A stretch of DNA of 64,000 nucleotides from Rhopalosiphum padi (Eukaryota; Arthropoda; Insecta; Hemiptera; Aphididae): the NCBI RefSeq assembly GCF_020882245.1, contig NC_083600.1, forward strand, positions 15,562,001-15,626,000. The letters are read 5' to 3'. Shown one piece after another: positions 13,130 to 26,659 of this stretch. The translations under genes were made by a program, and so were the position numbers. Below the pieces are notes generated by a model. It did no database searches. It was given only the letters and a program-made list of their open reading frames with translations, and was not told the DNA's origin. Position 1 is the first letter of the stretch. Every line of letters starts with the position of its first letter.

Positions 13130-14160
13130 ACAGTGGTTTTCTTAACGAGAGTGTACAAAACATGTACATTTGGACGTATACACTAAATGCGTCATATCTA
13201 AGAGTAGTAGTAATAATACCCGATCTTACACTGTTTTTGTGTAAACCGTTATAATAATTGTCCCAAATTGTGCACGTCAAGACACTCAGACACTCGTGAC
13301 GACCGAAGTGTAGAGTGGTGGTTGGAAAAAATGTGAGAAGAAAAAGAGCAATAATTTTCGTACAGATGAATGAAATGGTGTGCTTCTTTTTCGGCGATGA
13401 TTTATATCGAACACGAATTCTGTTGACGATTGCAGCGTGTGTTGTGCGTATACACCATATATATATATATATATATATTAATGTACGTCTGACGGCGGCA
13501 CGCACGTTACGCGCGCACTCACACGCATAAGCACGTGTATGGGTTAAGGGAGGATTGTCATAGGTCAAGCGGTGGGGTGCTGGGGGGAGATTAGAATGGA
13601 AGTTCGTCTCCGCGAGTCGGAACCCACCGGAAAGGGCTGTGGCGGGTGATGGTCGGTAAAAAATAAAAAATAAAATAAATACGCAATCGTAACAGTAGGG
13701 GTGGCGAGGGCGGTAAGAGTTGGTAGAGGTCGAGGCCTGATGATGCTGACCAAGTGGTGGTAGTGGTGGTGGTAGCGGTGGCTAGTGTGTATCGACCGGA
13801 CAGCATTGCCGAGGCGAGCGGCCGGAGGATTCGGCTCCGTGGAAAAAAAAACCCACCGGGAAAAAGTCTCGAATGACGGTGGTCGTCCGTCTCCGGTGAA
13901 AAATCGTAATAATAAAAGAACATGTTATATTATATTCATTAAAAAAACAAAAAAAAGAACACACGCCATAAATATATATTATAATATACACATTACTCGC
14001 ACGTTTATAGCGCTCGGGGCATTTCGATCCCACGCAGCCGTGGCAGTCGCGAGAAAAGGATGTATACACCGACCACCTTTATTAAAAAAGAAAAAAAAAA
14101 TAGAAAATATCTTTATTTTTACACGTTTCTTAAGCTCGGTAAGTATACGGCTTGTCGATT
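13130..14160. other. GC-rich, strand-asymmetric block
   Basis: From 13560 to 13800 the plus strand is G-rich (GGTGGGGTGCTGGGGGG, then repeated GGTGGT), so minus-strand frames run through Pro/Thr-rich sequence and several long overlapping frames appear on both strands. CTCG|GTAAGTATA at 14139 is a strong plus-strand donor-like site that could end a 5' exon, but no convincing coding exon precedes it. Confidence 0.35.
13457..13479. repeat. (AT)n microsatellite
   Basis: Eleven AT units between CpG-rich flanks. Confidence 0.93.
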
Positions 14161-14164
14161 AGTC

Positions 14165-17100
14165 CCTTTCGCTAACGCCACGACGAAGAGACTATAATAT
14201 AATGAGTGACACGTTAGCGTTAATTAATTATCAATTGTCCACCGTAAATCCACGAAAACGCAATCAATTAGAATATTAGATTATATTATTTATACTATTA
14301 TACTATATACAGGTTTAATACTGTATACAATAAATATAGACAATTACTTTGGATCGTTATAAATATTTAAACGTAATGCGCCCATGCATATATTATTATA
14401 TTTTATTTCGATGACGACAAATTAAGTTATAGGTGTATTCCGGTTATAATCACGTTTAGTATAATCACTCGAACGTCATAAAAACATTGAATTTCCCAAT
14501 TTATCATAACTATTTTACAGAAATCGATTATGTGATAACGCGTCTATTTCTATGACACGCTTTTGGCGATTTAATCAATTTCCGATGACGCCATTATTAT
14601 TTTTATGCGTAAGATAATAATTATTCATAATTCATTTAAGACCGTATTATTATTAATGTTATTTATACCGAGTCGTGTTTGTTCCGTACTCAATAGTTAA
14701 GCTTAAACCGCACACGTTAGTCAGTTATTTTACATTTCTCCAACACTCGTACCATACACTACTCTGTAAAAATCCAAAATGTTTATAAATATTAAATTAT
14801 TGTATATAAATATTATAAATAGCATTTATAGGTATATGTAGTAGGTGTTAATAGCAGACGCGTAAATCTGTTATGAAACAATATAATATGCTTTAGGCCT
14901 ATTAAACGTTTTATCATAATAATATTTTACCTATATAGTTTAATAAAATGTGTTCGTACACGTAGGTACGTTACACATAGTCCACTTAATTACTTAAATA
15001 TTTATATCATAATAGCAGAATCAACTAAACCGTTAATAGGTTTATGTTTTTTTCATTATTATAAATAATAATTAAAACTTATGGACGTTACAATTTTCCG
15101 TTTACTATTGAATTAGGTACGTATTTTGTATTGCAGTACAATCAGTATTTAAGTGATTTAATTGATAAATACTTTATAATATTATAGCTAAAATCCATAG
15201 TTCCTATAATTTGTAATAATAATAACAATAATAACTTTGGTTTTTGATACGAGTAAAGGTTCATAGATTTTTTTATTTGTTTTAATGTATTAACTATTAT
15301 TATATTACTTCACAGTAATTTATTTTAATGTTTCATATATTTGCCAAGACAAGTTATATTAATTAACTTTCTGTTATTTGGAAATAAAGTATGATATTAG
15401 TACTTCGGAAAGAATATTATTAGATTTTCCTAGTAGTATTTAAAAGTGCAAAGTAACCGAACTTGGCAATGATATCTTTAATTTCTTATATTAAACTCTG
15501 TATGTATAAATATTCCTATATAAAAATAAAATATAGCATGTTTGTTTTGTGTTTTTTTTTCAGTAGAGAAATTAATACTGTTGTATAATTTATTAAAAAA
15601 TAAATTATTTTTATAAAATTCAAAATATTTTTTTACAAATTAAGTTCATATTATTTATTTATCAACACAAAAAAAAAATTACCATTAAATATTCACAAAC
15701 AATACTGTACTCAGGATTTACTTTACAGTAACGGATTCATTTTTAAACAACAAATTAAATAGTAATCAACCGTTATTTAGGGTCGTGAATCTCTTCAAGT
15801 TATGAACATAATAACAATTCATAATCCCGACTACCGTTGGTTTGGGGTAGATGTACCGTTCAACTTTGCCGTGATAACTTACAAAGGAAACTATATACGT
15901 TTCAATTTGTATCAAAATCCCGAACAATATCGACCAATTAATTATGGAATTTACGAAAAAAATAATATAAATAGTTGTAACATATATGTTATAACCGTAG
16001 TTCTTTGATTTCGCTGCTATTTCGCTCTGTATCTAGACGACAATAATTTTTTCTATTGCTGATACCAATGCAAATTGTTGATATTCAGATCGAATATTTA
16101 TATTTTAAATTTAAATCATATTATTAGTATTCGCACATCAAAGTATAAGTAATCTTTATTTGCAAACTTAATAAGTTCGTGTTATATTTTATTTTCTAAT
16201 GGTCTTTTCATAGAATTTTAACAACCATTTTGGTATTTGAATAATTATTATTTTATTTTTTGCATTAAAACTAATCTTCATAGGGCAGTGGCGCATTGTA
16301 ATATTATTATATTATTTATAATTTAAAAGCAATGTTATAGTTTTTCTTGTATTTGCATAAGGCATGAAATACATGTACCTACTATGAAAGTACTACGCGA
16401 TTATCTTAGATGTATGTGGTATAAGTGTCAGTTGTGAGTTTATGACATATTTTTATTAGCTTTTGGTGTTCTAAAATAATTACAAATGCGATGTACTTAA
16501 AAATAATCTTTGACTGGATACTGGTGACCTTGCGTGAACTTGCGTGCAATATTTTTAATGATATACAAACCAAGGAATTTTACATAAATATGAAATTGTT
16601 TGGCTACATTTCTATATTTATATATATATATATAATCTATACAGACACTATAATTAAAATATTAAACTGAATTCAAAATAAGTATAATATTACTCATTTC
16701 AGTCTATGATGGTTTATGTAAAGAAAACATTGTTAATATTTGATTTAGAATTGAGAGGTTTTTTTTTTTTATTATTAAAAATTCGGGTTTCTATTCAAAG
16801 GACTCTTTAACGGTGGAAGTTTAATTTACATCCGCTATCATGATAGAAAATGGGACAAAGAGAACCCCAATAAAAAAACCCTTTTGGAAGTACGTGGAAA
16901 AAATTGTAATTGGTCTGGTTCATTGTGACGTCAAAAAGGTACGAATCCAAGCAAAAATTAACATTTCACTCTAATTTTGCCGTAGGTACTTTTTCGAGGT
17001 AACATATTTTCTCCACTCCAACGCCAACTATATTTTTCTAAATGTATACCACACGGGAAAAAACGACCGGTATATGGACTGTACATAAATTATTATTATT

Positions 17101-18635
17101 ATTTTAAAGTACCACATTATACTAATATTTATTTGTCATTTCCTTTGCCATATCATAATCCCCCATTACAATACTTAAATAAACATTAGAACCAGCAGAA
17201 ATAATGGACCCTACTTTCTATGTTAATACTCGACCCTTACTGTTTTACAGGACAATTCATTAAGTTTTCTTGAATCCAGTCGTTAATGTAATAATATTCG
17301 CCGAGCTATACATGTATTTTCAAGTGAAACGATATTAAATATTCTTATCGAATAATTCAGTTTAAAGTAAATTGTTTGGGGTAGCAAAATTCGTAAAATT
17401 AACATAATATTTGTGGTAAATTTTAAATAATAAAAAAAAAAAGCCTTACGAAAGAACAAAATAAAATAAAGTTAAATCCATTAAATATAAATAAACTAAT
17501 CGATATAAATAGTTAAAAAATACCATAACAAAAAATGTATGTGTAAAATGTTGTTTCGCTAAAATCAGACCTTACCAGGCAATATCAAATAATATCATTC
17601 TACCGATTAAAAATAAATACAACGTATATTATTTATCAGTTGTGAATAATTTTGAATTATTGATTTTTCCATAACCATATATTATTAAAATCTAACACGA
17701 GTCATTATTTTTTTTCAATTTTTTTTTTATTATTACAAACGTATAATCAAATTATACTTAGTTAGTATACATAGTACAGACCACACGTATCAAATGTAAA
17801 ATTAGACTCGCATTAACAATTAGCTAATGAAGAAAAATGAAATTAATTAAGGTAGATTGTAAAATAAATATATTTAAACAAACTCTCCTGATTTATAAGA
17901 ATTAAGAATTTTCCATTTGAATTGTTTTAAATCGACAAAAAAGACGATTATATTTGTATACGAACAACAATATTTCACAACTTAAAAATCTTAAATAATA
18001 TTGCAGAATGAGGTGTACAATTAGTAAAATAATTCAATAATACATTTCAAGAAAAAACAGTCAGACAAATTTTATTTTTCCATCCATTTCTCGTTAATTT
18101 GTATTCGTTTAATAATTAAAGTTTCGTAATTTAATTTTTATGTTTCACGTTGTATAAAATACGGATGCAGTTTCAAAACATTTTATGAATGTTCTGTAAC
18201 TGTGAATGAAGGAAATATTATTATTTTTAAAAATTATTAGCACTATTATATATTTTGTATAACGTAATTGCAGTGCGAACTTAACAGGAAATTGCATGTA
18301 TTGAAAAATAAAAGTTTACTCGGTACAAATTAAACACAAAAAAAAAATATATATATATATAAGTATAATTTTTGTGCGTGTAGGTGAGCTAATATTGAGG
18401 ACAAATCTTGCGAATCATATTGCAATACATTAGTTATTATTGTTTCGTCTGTCACGGTAAACGTATTAAATTTATCCGAAATTGCGGACATACTACAAAG
18501 CTCACCGTACCGAGTCGACAAATTCGAATAAGCCATACCTGCTGTCATGTATATGACATGTTATATACCTACGGCACCGAAATCGCGTTCTGTCAATAAT
18601 ATACCCAAATGTCATCGATCCGTTAATTTTTTTAA
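14165..18635. other. AT-rich DNA, no gene supported
   Basis: A 68-codon ATG frame at 15802-16008 (starting MNIITIHNPDYRWFGVDVPF) and a non-ATG frame of about 49 codons at 16784-16930 (with YHDRKWDKENPNKK) are mildly protein-like but unsupported by splice sites or context. Confidence 0.5.
16926..16933. promoter_or_regulatory. full palindromic CRE
   Basis: TGACGTCA, the CREB/ATF consensus, the only full copy noticed. No promoter elements nearby. Confidence 0.2.
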
Positions 18636-18639
18636 TTCC

Positions 18640-18900
18640 TACCGAAATATTCTCGGTTATTACGCCATCCTCTTCATCCCGGCGCGCCGAGTGCACTAGG
18701 GCGTAATTAAAATATCGGATACTCGTTATATCTCGATATTATCATACGTCCGTGCTGAATTTTTTCGAGAAACACTATAGGAAGCGACGTGTAAACAAAC
18801 AACAATACGCGGAAGTGGTCATCAGCAATACGCGGAAGCGGTCTTTGGACAGCAACGAAGGTCTGCTACAATGAACACGATTGGTATTTCAACGCACAAA
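18640..18900 (+). promoter_or_regulatory. small GC-rich block with duplicated ETS-like site
   Basis: CAATACGCGGAAG(T/C)GGTC occurs at 18803-18820 and 18826-18843 (17 of 18 identical, period 23). Each copy holds CGGAAGT/C-G, close to the ETS-family core (CCGGAAGT). The block also has GGCGCGCCGAGTGCAC at 18680-18695. Confidence 0.35.
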
Positions 18901-20552
18901 GGTAAACACTGGTGTTCTCTGGAAATACGAATATTACACATTTACACTTACACGTCAGCGCGATAACGATACCGTTGGATCTGCAGATTTGGTGGCTGAA
19001 AACGCGATTAAACGATATATATTTTATCGAAATTGAAATTTGAATAATATTACCGCACATGTCGCTTAACGTCAACACCGCCACTGCACTCTCCGCGTGC
19101 GTTTTTTTTTTTGTTTTTGTTTTTTTTTTAAATATACGATGTGCATTTATTTTGTATTGAACACGAACACTTGTTCTGAGTATACTCATGCGTCGCAATA
19201 ACTTCTGTAGCGAGATTTTGACTCCGCCGAACTTTGATTTATTGTCGCAAGTATTATATTGTGCACCTGACACGTCGAAAATAAATTACGTCTGATTTTT
19301 TTTTCATTGATTTATTATCTTTTCGATTGTATAATATGTATTTTTTCGGTTTAATTACAAAATCATGGAAAACAAACGGTACGCGTCTCGTTTAGGAATT
19401 TCAGGTTTATTATTTACCGATCGGTATAGTGTCTCCAGTCAAAGCGTATTAGTGAGATAGGTGCCTAAATGCGTATGGCGCGTTTATAACTAATACGAAG
19501 ACGTATAAGTAATGTAATGAATAATGATGCAGAATTCCGTCCATAAATTTGAATTACGTATAACACGCTTCGTTAAGTTAACGACTTCATCGACCGATGA
19601 TACAATGAAAAATAAAAATAAAAAATAATACTCGACATATTTGAGCGTAAATAGCGTACGAGCGTTGATGTGCTTTCCGATTTTTTTGATTTAGGCGCGA
19701 GTGTGATAATATATTCCTGAGAAAAAAGGGTTAACATCGTATTCGAGACGTTCGACGATCGACATAATTGAATCGAATGTCTGCCATCGTAGTACGATGT
19801 GAAAAACAGCCCCTATACATATTATTATTGCCAACATTTATATTTTGTCAAAAACACCCGCGTTTAGGGTAGCAGTTTAACTGCGGATATAACGGTAAGA
19901 CTGAGTGAAACATATTATTATATATTATGACGTACAGGTCACGGACGTTATTTATTTCTGTTCTGTGTCCCGTACATATTTCGCGCAAACGTGAAAAACG
20001 GAACCAATAATATGACTAGTTCCACGCGTGTGCAATAATACATAATATTATTATTATTCTTACAACAATAGATTAATTTTCGGCAAAACGAGTTACAGTA
20101 CGCGGAATGCATAAATTCAATTTATATTTGCGACGTTTATTTAGCATTTGCGCGCATACGTTCGCCAACAAAGTTCATAATTTTCATAACCCTATAAATT
20201 ATTTGTGTTCTACGTCTAATAAATTTGCGAAACTTTAATTTTATATTTAATCTATTGTTTTGACTCTGTTCTTATATTTAAATATTTAATGACGGTCTGT
20301 GTATACCTTGTACGATATATTATAATATACGCAAAAGGAAAAAGGTTAGTTTGCACAAGTATACTATTAATAATCATTCTGGGCGGCATTGCGACTGAAA
20401 TTACACGTAAAACAACGATTGGAAATAGTATTGCGATGTTAGATTTGTATTATTATATTATCATGTCGTCTTGTATTGTTTTTAAGATTTGCTATCAATG
20501 CCGTTTTCGATTATTATGAAGCGTTTGAGTATTTATTATTATTCGTATCTTT

Positions 20553-20576
20553 ATAATATTATGTACATAATATTAT
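20553..20576. repeat. 24-base perfect palindrome
   Basis: ATAATATTAT, GTAC, ATAATATTAT: each part is itself palindromic, so the block is both an inverted and a direct repeat. Confidence 0.9.
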
Positions 20577-20800
20577 GTGTAATTCACTGTGTCCGAATAC
20601 AAACCGAAGTCGTCCAATATTTAACCTTCAAAGTTGTTTTTTTTTTTTAAATCTAGAGTACCGGAAATGTAATATTATTAACAATAATTGTTATCAGACG
20701 TCAGTAGAATTCGAGTGAGCACAAAATGTTACTGTTCAGTCTTATAGATGGAAAAAAATCTAGGTAATTATTTAAATGGACTTTTGGAGAAACTTCATAA

Positions 20801-20853
20801 TTATTGTTATTATTATTATTATTGTTGTTGTTATTATTATTATTATTATTATT
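20801..20853. repeat. (TTA)n/(TTG)n triplet repeat
   Basis: TTA triplets interrupted by three TTG triplets; produces a Tyr/Cys run in one frame. Confidence 0.95.
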
Positions 20854-22291
20854 CGACAGTGGAACACAAAAGACATATTATATTGTGCAACGCGGCAAGC
20901 ATTGTAGTACTCACATGTACATGCAGTACCTACATAAGTACTTAAGAACTGTACAATGCAAACGTACTATGAAATAGCACTATATTATATGTATACGTAG
21001 TTACTATTATGCATTGTATGCAAATATAATGCATAATATGACAATAATATAATAGTTTGGATAAGGGACTCGTGAAGAGACCGAATAATAGAAGTGATAA
21101 AAATAACATACAGAACGAGTTACGTACATATATGGAAATGCGAGTATTTGAGTTACCAAGATATCTGCTCTTGACACTTATTATTCAATTGTTATAATCA
21201 TCTTCCAGTTTTATTTTTTTTTTGCATTATGCGAAAAGCCACGGATGAAAAAATATTAATTACAGGATAATAATTTAGTACGAAAACTTTTCACGAATAA
21301 ATAAAAAAATATGAGGTACTTAACTAAATACGAAATCTATGTTGGCGAACATTTTCGGAAATAATGGTGTCATTCGGGTAAAAGCAACCGTTAAAATTAA
21401 TTTTGATGTACTTACATTGGTAGGCATTTTCTTTAAAAGTTTTCAAATATATTTAAACACTATGTTATTGTGCATTGAGAGAAAAATTAAATTTAAAAAT
21501 AATAATTAAATTAATTTTAAATTTCAAAATGTTCACCTGATAAATATATCAATATAGTTATACGTATTAAATTCGGGTTTATTTTAAATACTAATATTTA
21601 TAAAAGTATTAATATTGACAAATATTTAATAATAAAACATGAAACTAAAAATATTAAATAATCTGTTGAATTCCGTGCGTTTTAAAATAAAAATTGAAAC
21701 CACGCTTTCGTGTTTTCTTTACAAGCTTTTAACAGTATTTCCGGAATGCATTTCAAATATATCGAGGATATTACATTTTATATTTTTACCATAGTTGATG
21801 TCGAGGTGGTATTTTTTTGTCATAAAATTATCGAACGTTGTCTGCATTTACCACGTTACCGCGGTTGGTACACGGTATCACACATTCACACATTGATATA
21901 ATAATGCGTTTGATATCCATCCGTACCTATAGTTATGTAGAGTGTGCTCAGAAGGTTTAGAAAGTAGAGAACTTTGATTCTTATCAAGGGGGAGGGGTTA
22001 TGGTTTATAACGATACCATAGGTAATATAATGTACGTATATAATATCGCAACGGTTACAGATTAATATTTAACCACAGCTTAAAATATTACTATTAAATA
22101 AGATAATATTCATAATATTATATAGGTATATATATATATATAGTCAAAATGGTCTAAACCGAGAGTATTTAACGTTAAATTACTGTTAAGTGTTACGGTT
22201 TATAATATTATCTGTAATCGTTGCACGCTATCATATTATATTATGATCCCTACTAGAAATATTTAGAGTTTCCCAAACTCTATTCGTTCAA

Positions 22292-22344
22292 CTCTCTCTC
22301 TCTCTTTCACACACACACACACACACATACACACATACACATAT
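22292..22344. repeat. (CT)n(CA)n compound microsatellite
   Basis: A CT tract passes into a CA tract with two CATA interruptions. Confidence 0.95.
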
Positions 22345-24745
22345 AAAAGTAATATACGGACAAACCGTATTGTTGTCATTAGTTGGCGCAAACCCAGGCG
22401 ATCTTTGTGTCGGCAAGTATATGTGATGTAATGACTCGTGTCGTTACTGGACCCAATATAATATAATATAGCAAATCTCGCACAGGACCCCGCGGTATAT
22501 GTATACAACCAATGCGTCAACCAATTGTATAATACAGTGGGATTTTTTTTAAATTATGCCATTCGTATTTTTAATTAAAATAATAACATTAAACCATAGT
22601 ATAACTGAGAAGATAAAACATTTTTTTTTTAACGGTGATGGTTTCATATACAATAATACTCATTAAAATAATACACTTCTTTTGAACGATGATATACAAT
22701 GTTATTTTAAATTAAAAATGTTTTCCATTAGTTTAACAAATGATATTCGATTACAATATAAATCTGTTCTCGGTTTATCAGAAAAATAATATCATAACAA
22801 CTTGAACATCGTTGTTCCACCGACATAGTATTTGTTTTGTTTGGTTTTTTTTTTAATCTTGTATTACCTAGGTATTATAAAATTATATATACCGATACTA
22901 TGTGTACAACACACATCATGATTCTAGGTATATGCAGTACAATTAAATTGTGATATTTTTGTCTTACATGTCATAATTTACTATCACAAAACATGAAATG
23001 ATCATGATGTATACATTTATGCGTATATTATACACATAAATACATAATATTATATCCCTTCTGAGATTGAGCTCCTCTGATAGAATATATTTTCTTTTCT
23101 CGTTGAAAATATGCTAAAAACGTCCAGGCTACCAAGCGTAAATGGTATTTTAAAATTCTAAATCCTTTCCCATGCAAATTCAAAACAATATATAAACACA
23201 TAATATCAGAAACAGCGTAGTCATTAGGTATGTTAATTTTCTCACCCAAATACCGTTTGATAAAAAAAGAAAATCTGATGCATTTAAAGTGTAAATTAAA
23301 ATAAGATTGTGGACAAAACAATATTGTTGCAAGAACAATGAAGTCCACAGCTGTAATACGCACGATTAAGGAATATTACTAAAAAAATCTTAAGCGCAGT
23401 ATAAGTGCATAGTGGAATTTTAAATTGACACTTTCGAGCAAATCCAATATTATATTTTCTCAGTTCGAATACCTAAATAAATGAAAAAAAATAATAATCT
23501 GTTGTGTCCCAATTTTTATATATAGATCGAAATACTCTAAATAATATTTTACTTAGAAATACGAAATAAATATATAATATAATGTATTATGACAATATAT
23601 TATTGTAATTTAAAAGAGTAAAAATTTAAACTTTCTTAATGATAAACAATTGTAATAATTATAAAATTTTTCATAGAATGAGGTTAAAAGTCACAACTTA
23701 AATTATGTAAAGAAATATTTTCATAAACGTTTGTATGTTCTGTAATAATCAGTGTCTTAAGTTATAAATGGATCTCTCCGTACATATATAAATAATTTAC
23801 ATGCTAAAATAGCACTAAGAAAAAAAACTTTTAACCAACTGAGCGTGTCGTTTATTCATCTTTTCTTAGCGTTAAATACGTAGTTAAAATAATGTTCATT
23901 AATTTTCTTGTGAAACTACCATATACGGGATTTAAGTGTGACCTATGCAGAGCACCATTCACTTGGGGACGGGGACTGCGACGATGTATAATGTATATGC
24001 AACGAGCAGTAATTTATAATCGATTCAAAAATATACAAGATGAATAAATAATATTTTTTAAGTACAACGAAAGTGTTTGAAAATAAAACCAAACTAACGA
24101 TGTATTTCTACACCAGCTATATAGCTGCTGTTGTGATGGCAGTAACATTCCATTCAGTGAGATCTTCAACTATTTTCTAAATAAAAAAAAAAAATGTAAT
24201 TGATTTTAAAGTTCAGATACATATATTATACTGCTAATTGTTTATTATTATAATACATGTAATTAAACTGAAATTCATCTTTTGACGTTTTCTAATTAAC
24301 TTTCTAATTAATTTTAAATTGTACATCACTTTTTACCAATAAGTGCAATACGTTGAACCAAATATAATTAAATCGAAACGTTATTTTCGGTTATTTTAAT
24401 AATTAATATAATATGTGCAAATGAAAAACGTAGAAAACAGAAATTTTAAATATTAAATTTTTAACGGAAGCATAGCGTAGGTTTATTTTGTATTAAACAA
24501 TATATTATTATTTGTTTCTAACTTCTAAAAACATCAAAACAATACGGATATCGTAAAGTTAAATACTATAATATACTTATATACTGTATACTATATTATG
24601 AGGTGTGAAATATTGTGTTAAAAACAAACGTTTATTAGAAACGAATACTCACTGTTTGTCTGAAAAACTGATGGCTGTCTACGGTCTACAAGATTTGATT
24701 TTATAACGAGCACGTTTCCGCAGCCACGACGAGATAATGAAGTGA

Positions 24746-24826
24746 AGTAGACGAAGATAGATAGAGATAGTGATAGTGAAAAAAGGAAAGAGAGAAAAGT
24801 AGAGACAGAGAAAAAACGCGCGGAGA

Positions 24827-24857
<31 letters not shown>

Positions 24858-24858
24858 T
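24746..24858. repeat. purine tract followed by (TA)n
   Basis: GA-rich stretch (GATAGAGATAGTGATAG, GGAAAGAGAGAAAAGTAGAG) to about 24810, a CGCGCGG interruption, then 14 TA units at 24831-24858. Confidence 0.9.
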
Positions 24859-24860
24859 TA

Positions 24861-25205
24861 ATGAAAAGAGTAGAAAAAGACATACTGAACGATCCAAAAC
24901 GCAAAAGAATTGGCTGTTGTGGAAATCACGGAACCCGTCCTACGGACGTGACGATCGAGTTTTCAAAGCTAAATCCACCTGTAATTACGCCTACCGCTCC
25001 TCTCTCCTCTCGCCTTGATTCCGAACACTTCCACACCGTTCGTCCTCTCCATACAATTCCCGGCCCTCTACACCCTCACGCGTTTACTCAGCGTCACCTC
25101 GGCTCGACGGTTATCCCGAATGCTATACCACACCCAACGCACCCAAAACCATCACACCCACCAACAGCACTACCACTCACCCACTCGGAGTATATAACCA
25201 TCTAA
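24861..25205 (+). CDS. Pro/His-rich open frame (114 aa), doubtful
   Basis: The ATG at 24861 follows directly after a TA microsatellite. The frame begins MKRVEKDILNDPKRKRIG, passes a CCGNHGTRPTD segment and then becomes Pro/His/Thr-rich to the stop. From about 24960 to 25190 the plus strand is rich in C and poor in G, so several overlapping frames are open together (another runs 25015-25197). The open frame may therefore reflect base composition. The first 40 residues are the most protein-like. No domain recognised. Confidence 0.17.
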   Translation: MKRVEKDILNDPKRKRIGCCGNHGTRPTDVTIEFSKLNPPVITPTAPLSSRLDSEHFHTVRPLHTIPGPLHPHAFTQRHLGSTVIPNAIPHPTHPKPSHPPTALPLTHSEYITI

Positions 25206-25209
25206 AAGA

Positions 25210-26400
25210 CAGCGGTAATTGTACTACTAAAGGACCTGTGCAGAGAAAGCAAATACACACACACATATATATATAGTTATGTGTTTGACCACAAGGGACC
25301 GGGTAAATTGAGGACTCTGGCCATTTGTCAAAAGCTCTCCGGTGACGCCCACTGATCCTTACGGCAATTTGGCATCTCAAATGATATTTTATTGTCTTTG
25401 GTCTATAGATACGACAATAGGTACATAAAATAGAGATGGATACTATTTAAGAGGTATAATTTCTTACCACCATTACGCTACCGTCGTCTTGAGGAACTGT
25501 TAGTGTATAAAGTACGACCAAAAAAATAACAATCTACCATTGACCACGTGAATTAGTCATCTCACGCGATTTCGTATTATTTTTATACTAGCAAAGGTGA
25601 GATCTGAATCTAATAATTATATTGCAACTTAGATAACACGTAAAAAATCTCGCATTTGTAGACGATAAATTTAGTTAAATATACAACCATGACAATAAAT
25701 CAAATGATCTTGGGACTTGTCGACAAGTATCGACTATTTTCCATACCTATAAAACCGATTGATTTTAGTTTTAAAAAACATACACGTCAAAATGTTGTAC
25801 TTAGTTTCTATTCGTATACATTTTATTGTTTTAACGATAAATAGCAACTGGATAATATATGCGAGTAGGTACAAGCGTTTCACGTGTTTTACGTTCAACG
25901 TACGGAAAATGGTGTTTGTATAAACTCCTATGAAGTCACGGAGAAACCCTTTTTTTTTAATATTAGACACGTACCAAAACTCCTACATTGGTATGACACG
26001 TAATCTCCAACAAAAATAAAGGTAGGTAGGTTTATTTTTTTTTTATTTCGGTCCATTATTAAATGTCAAACCCGAAAAAAAAATATAATAATATTATTTT
26101 TATGTGCAAATTCATTATCCCATACAAGTAATAATAAAGTTATATCGTAGAAACCTAAAACGTATACCATGTACTTTATAATATCATTATATATTTTTAA
26201 CCATCGTCCTAAACCACGGCCGATAAAATTTAAAAAAACCGTATAATAAAGGTACTTACATTAAATATAAAAAAAAATATATCATAATGTTATAATATTA
26301 ACTTCGTAGAAATAAATACATTCTTAGAAACAACACGTCGACGGTTAATTTATAAATTCGTTCGATACGCACGAAAAATCGATTTTATTACAATTTCATC
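25210..26400. other. AT-rich DNA, no gene seen
   Basis: Short CA/TA repeat at 25256-25276; AGGTAGGTAGG near 26021. Nothing else. Confidence 0.55.
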
Positions 26401-26412
26401 AATAAGCCGAGA

Positions 26413-26625
26413 TTATAGAACGATTTGGTTTGCGCCCCACGCGGTATACGAGACGAACCGCAGCCATAGTCCTGAAATGTATAGTGGAACGATTTGCAGA
26501 ACAATCTGCGATTCGACGGAAACGACGAGACAGCTGGTTTTATTTGTCAGACATCTGATTGATCGGTCGATGGTGTTTGGGCATTTGTTAGGATGATTTG
26601 TTGCAACGGCATTAACGATACACAT
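26413..26625 (-). CDS. hypothetical small protein candidate (70 aa)
   Basis: ATG-started minus-strand frame in a moderately GC-rich block. It begins MCIVNAVATNHPNKCPNTID, has four Cys in the first third, a hydrophobic middle (VLQIVPLYISGLWLRF) and ends at TAA. Start context is poor (T at -3). No splice sites or promoter were assigned. It could be chance in a CpG-rich block. Confidence 0.15.
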   Translation of the reverse strand: MCIVNAVATNHPNKCPNTIDRSIRCLTNKTSCLVVSVESQIVLQIVPLYISGLWLRFVSYTAWGANQIVL

Positions 26626-26659
26626 ATATGCGTATTGTATTAAAACGCTACGAAAAGTG

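Larger units (their letters stand above)
18905..24740. other. AT-rich DNA, no gene seen
   Basis: Contains the palindrome at 20553, the triplet repeat at 20801, an inverted repeat AAATTTAAAA/TTTTAAATTT (21489-21524) and the compound repeat at 22292. A 111-codon minus frame (23363-23028) lacks an ATG at its start. Confidence 0.55.

Noticed and set aside
13128..14162. Several long frames on both strands
   Set aside because: Overlap each other in different phases over a G/T-skewed GC-rich block; poly-Thr and poly-Lys runs reflect base composition.
23028..23363. 111-codon minus-strand frame
   Set aside because: Starts at GTG after a stop; hydrophobic AT-driven composition and no recognised domain, though it could be a decayed fragment.
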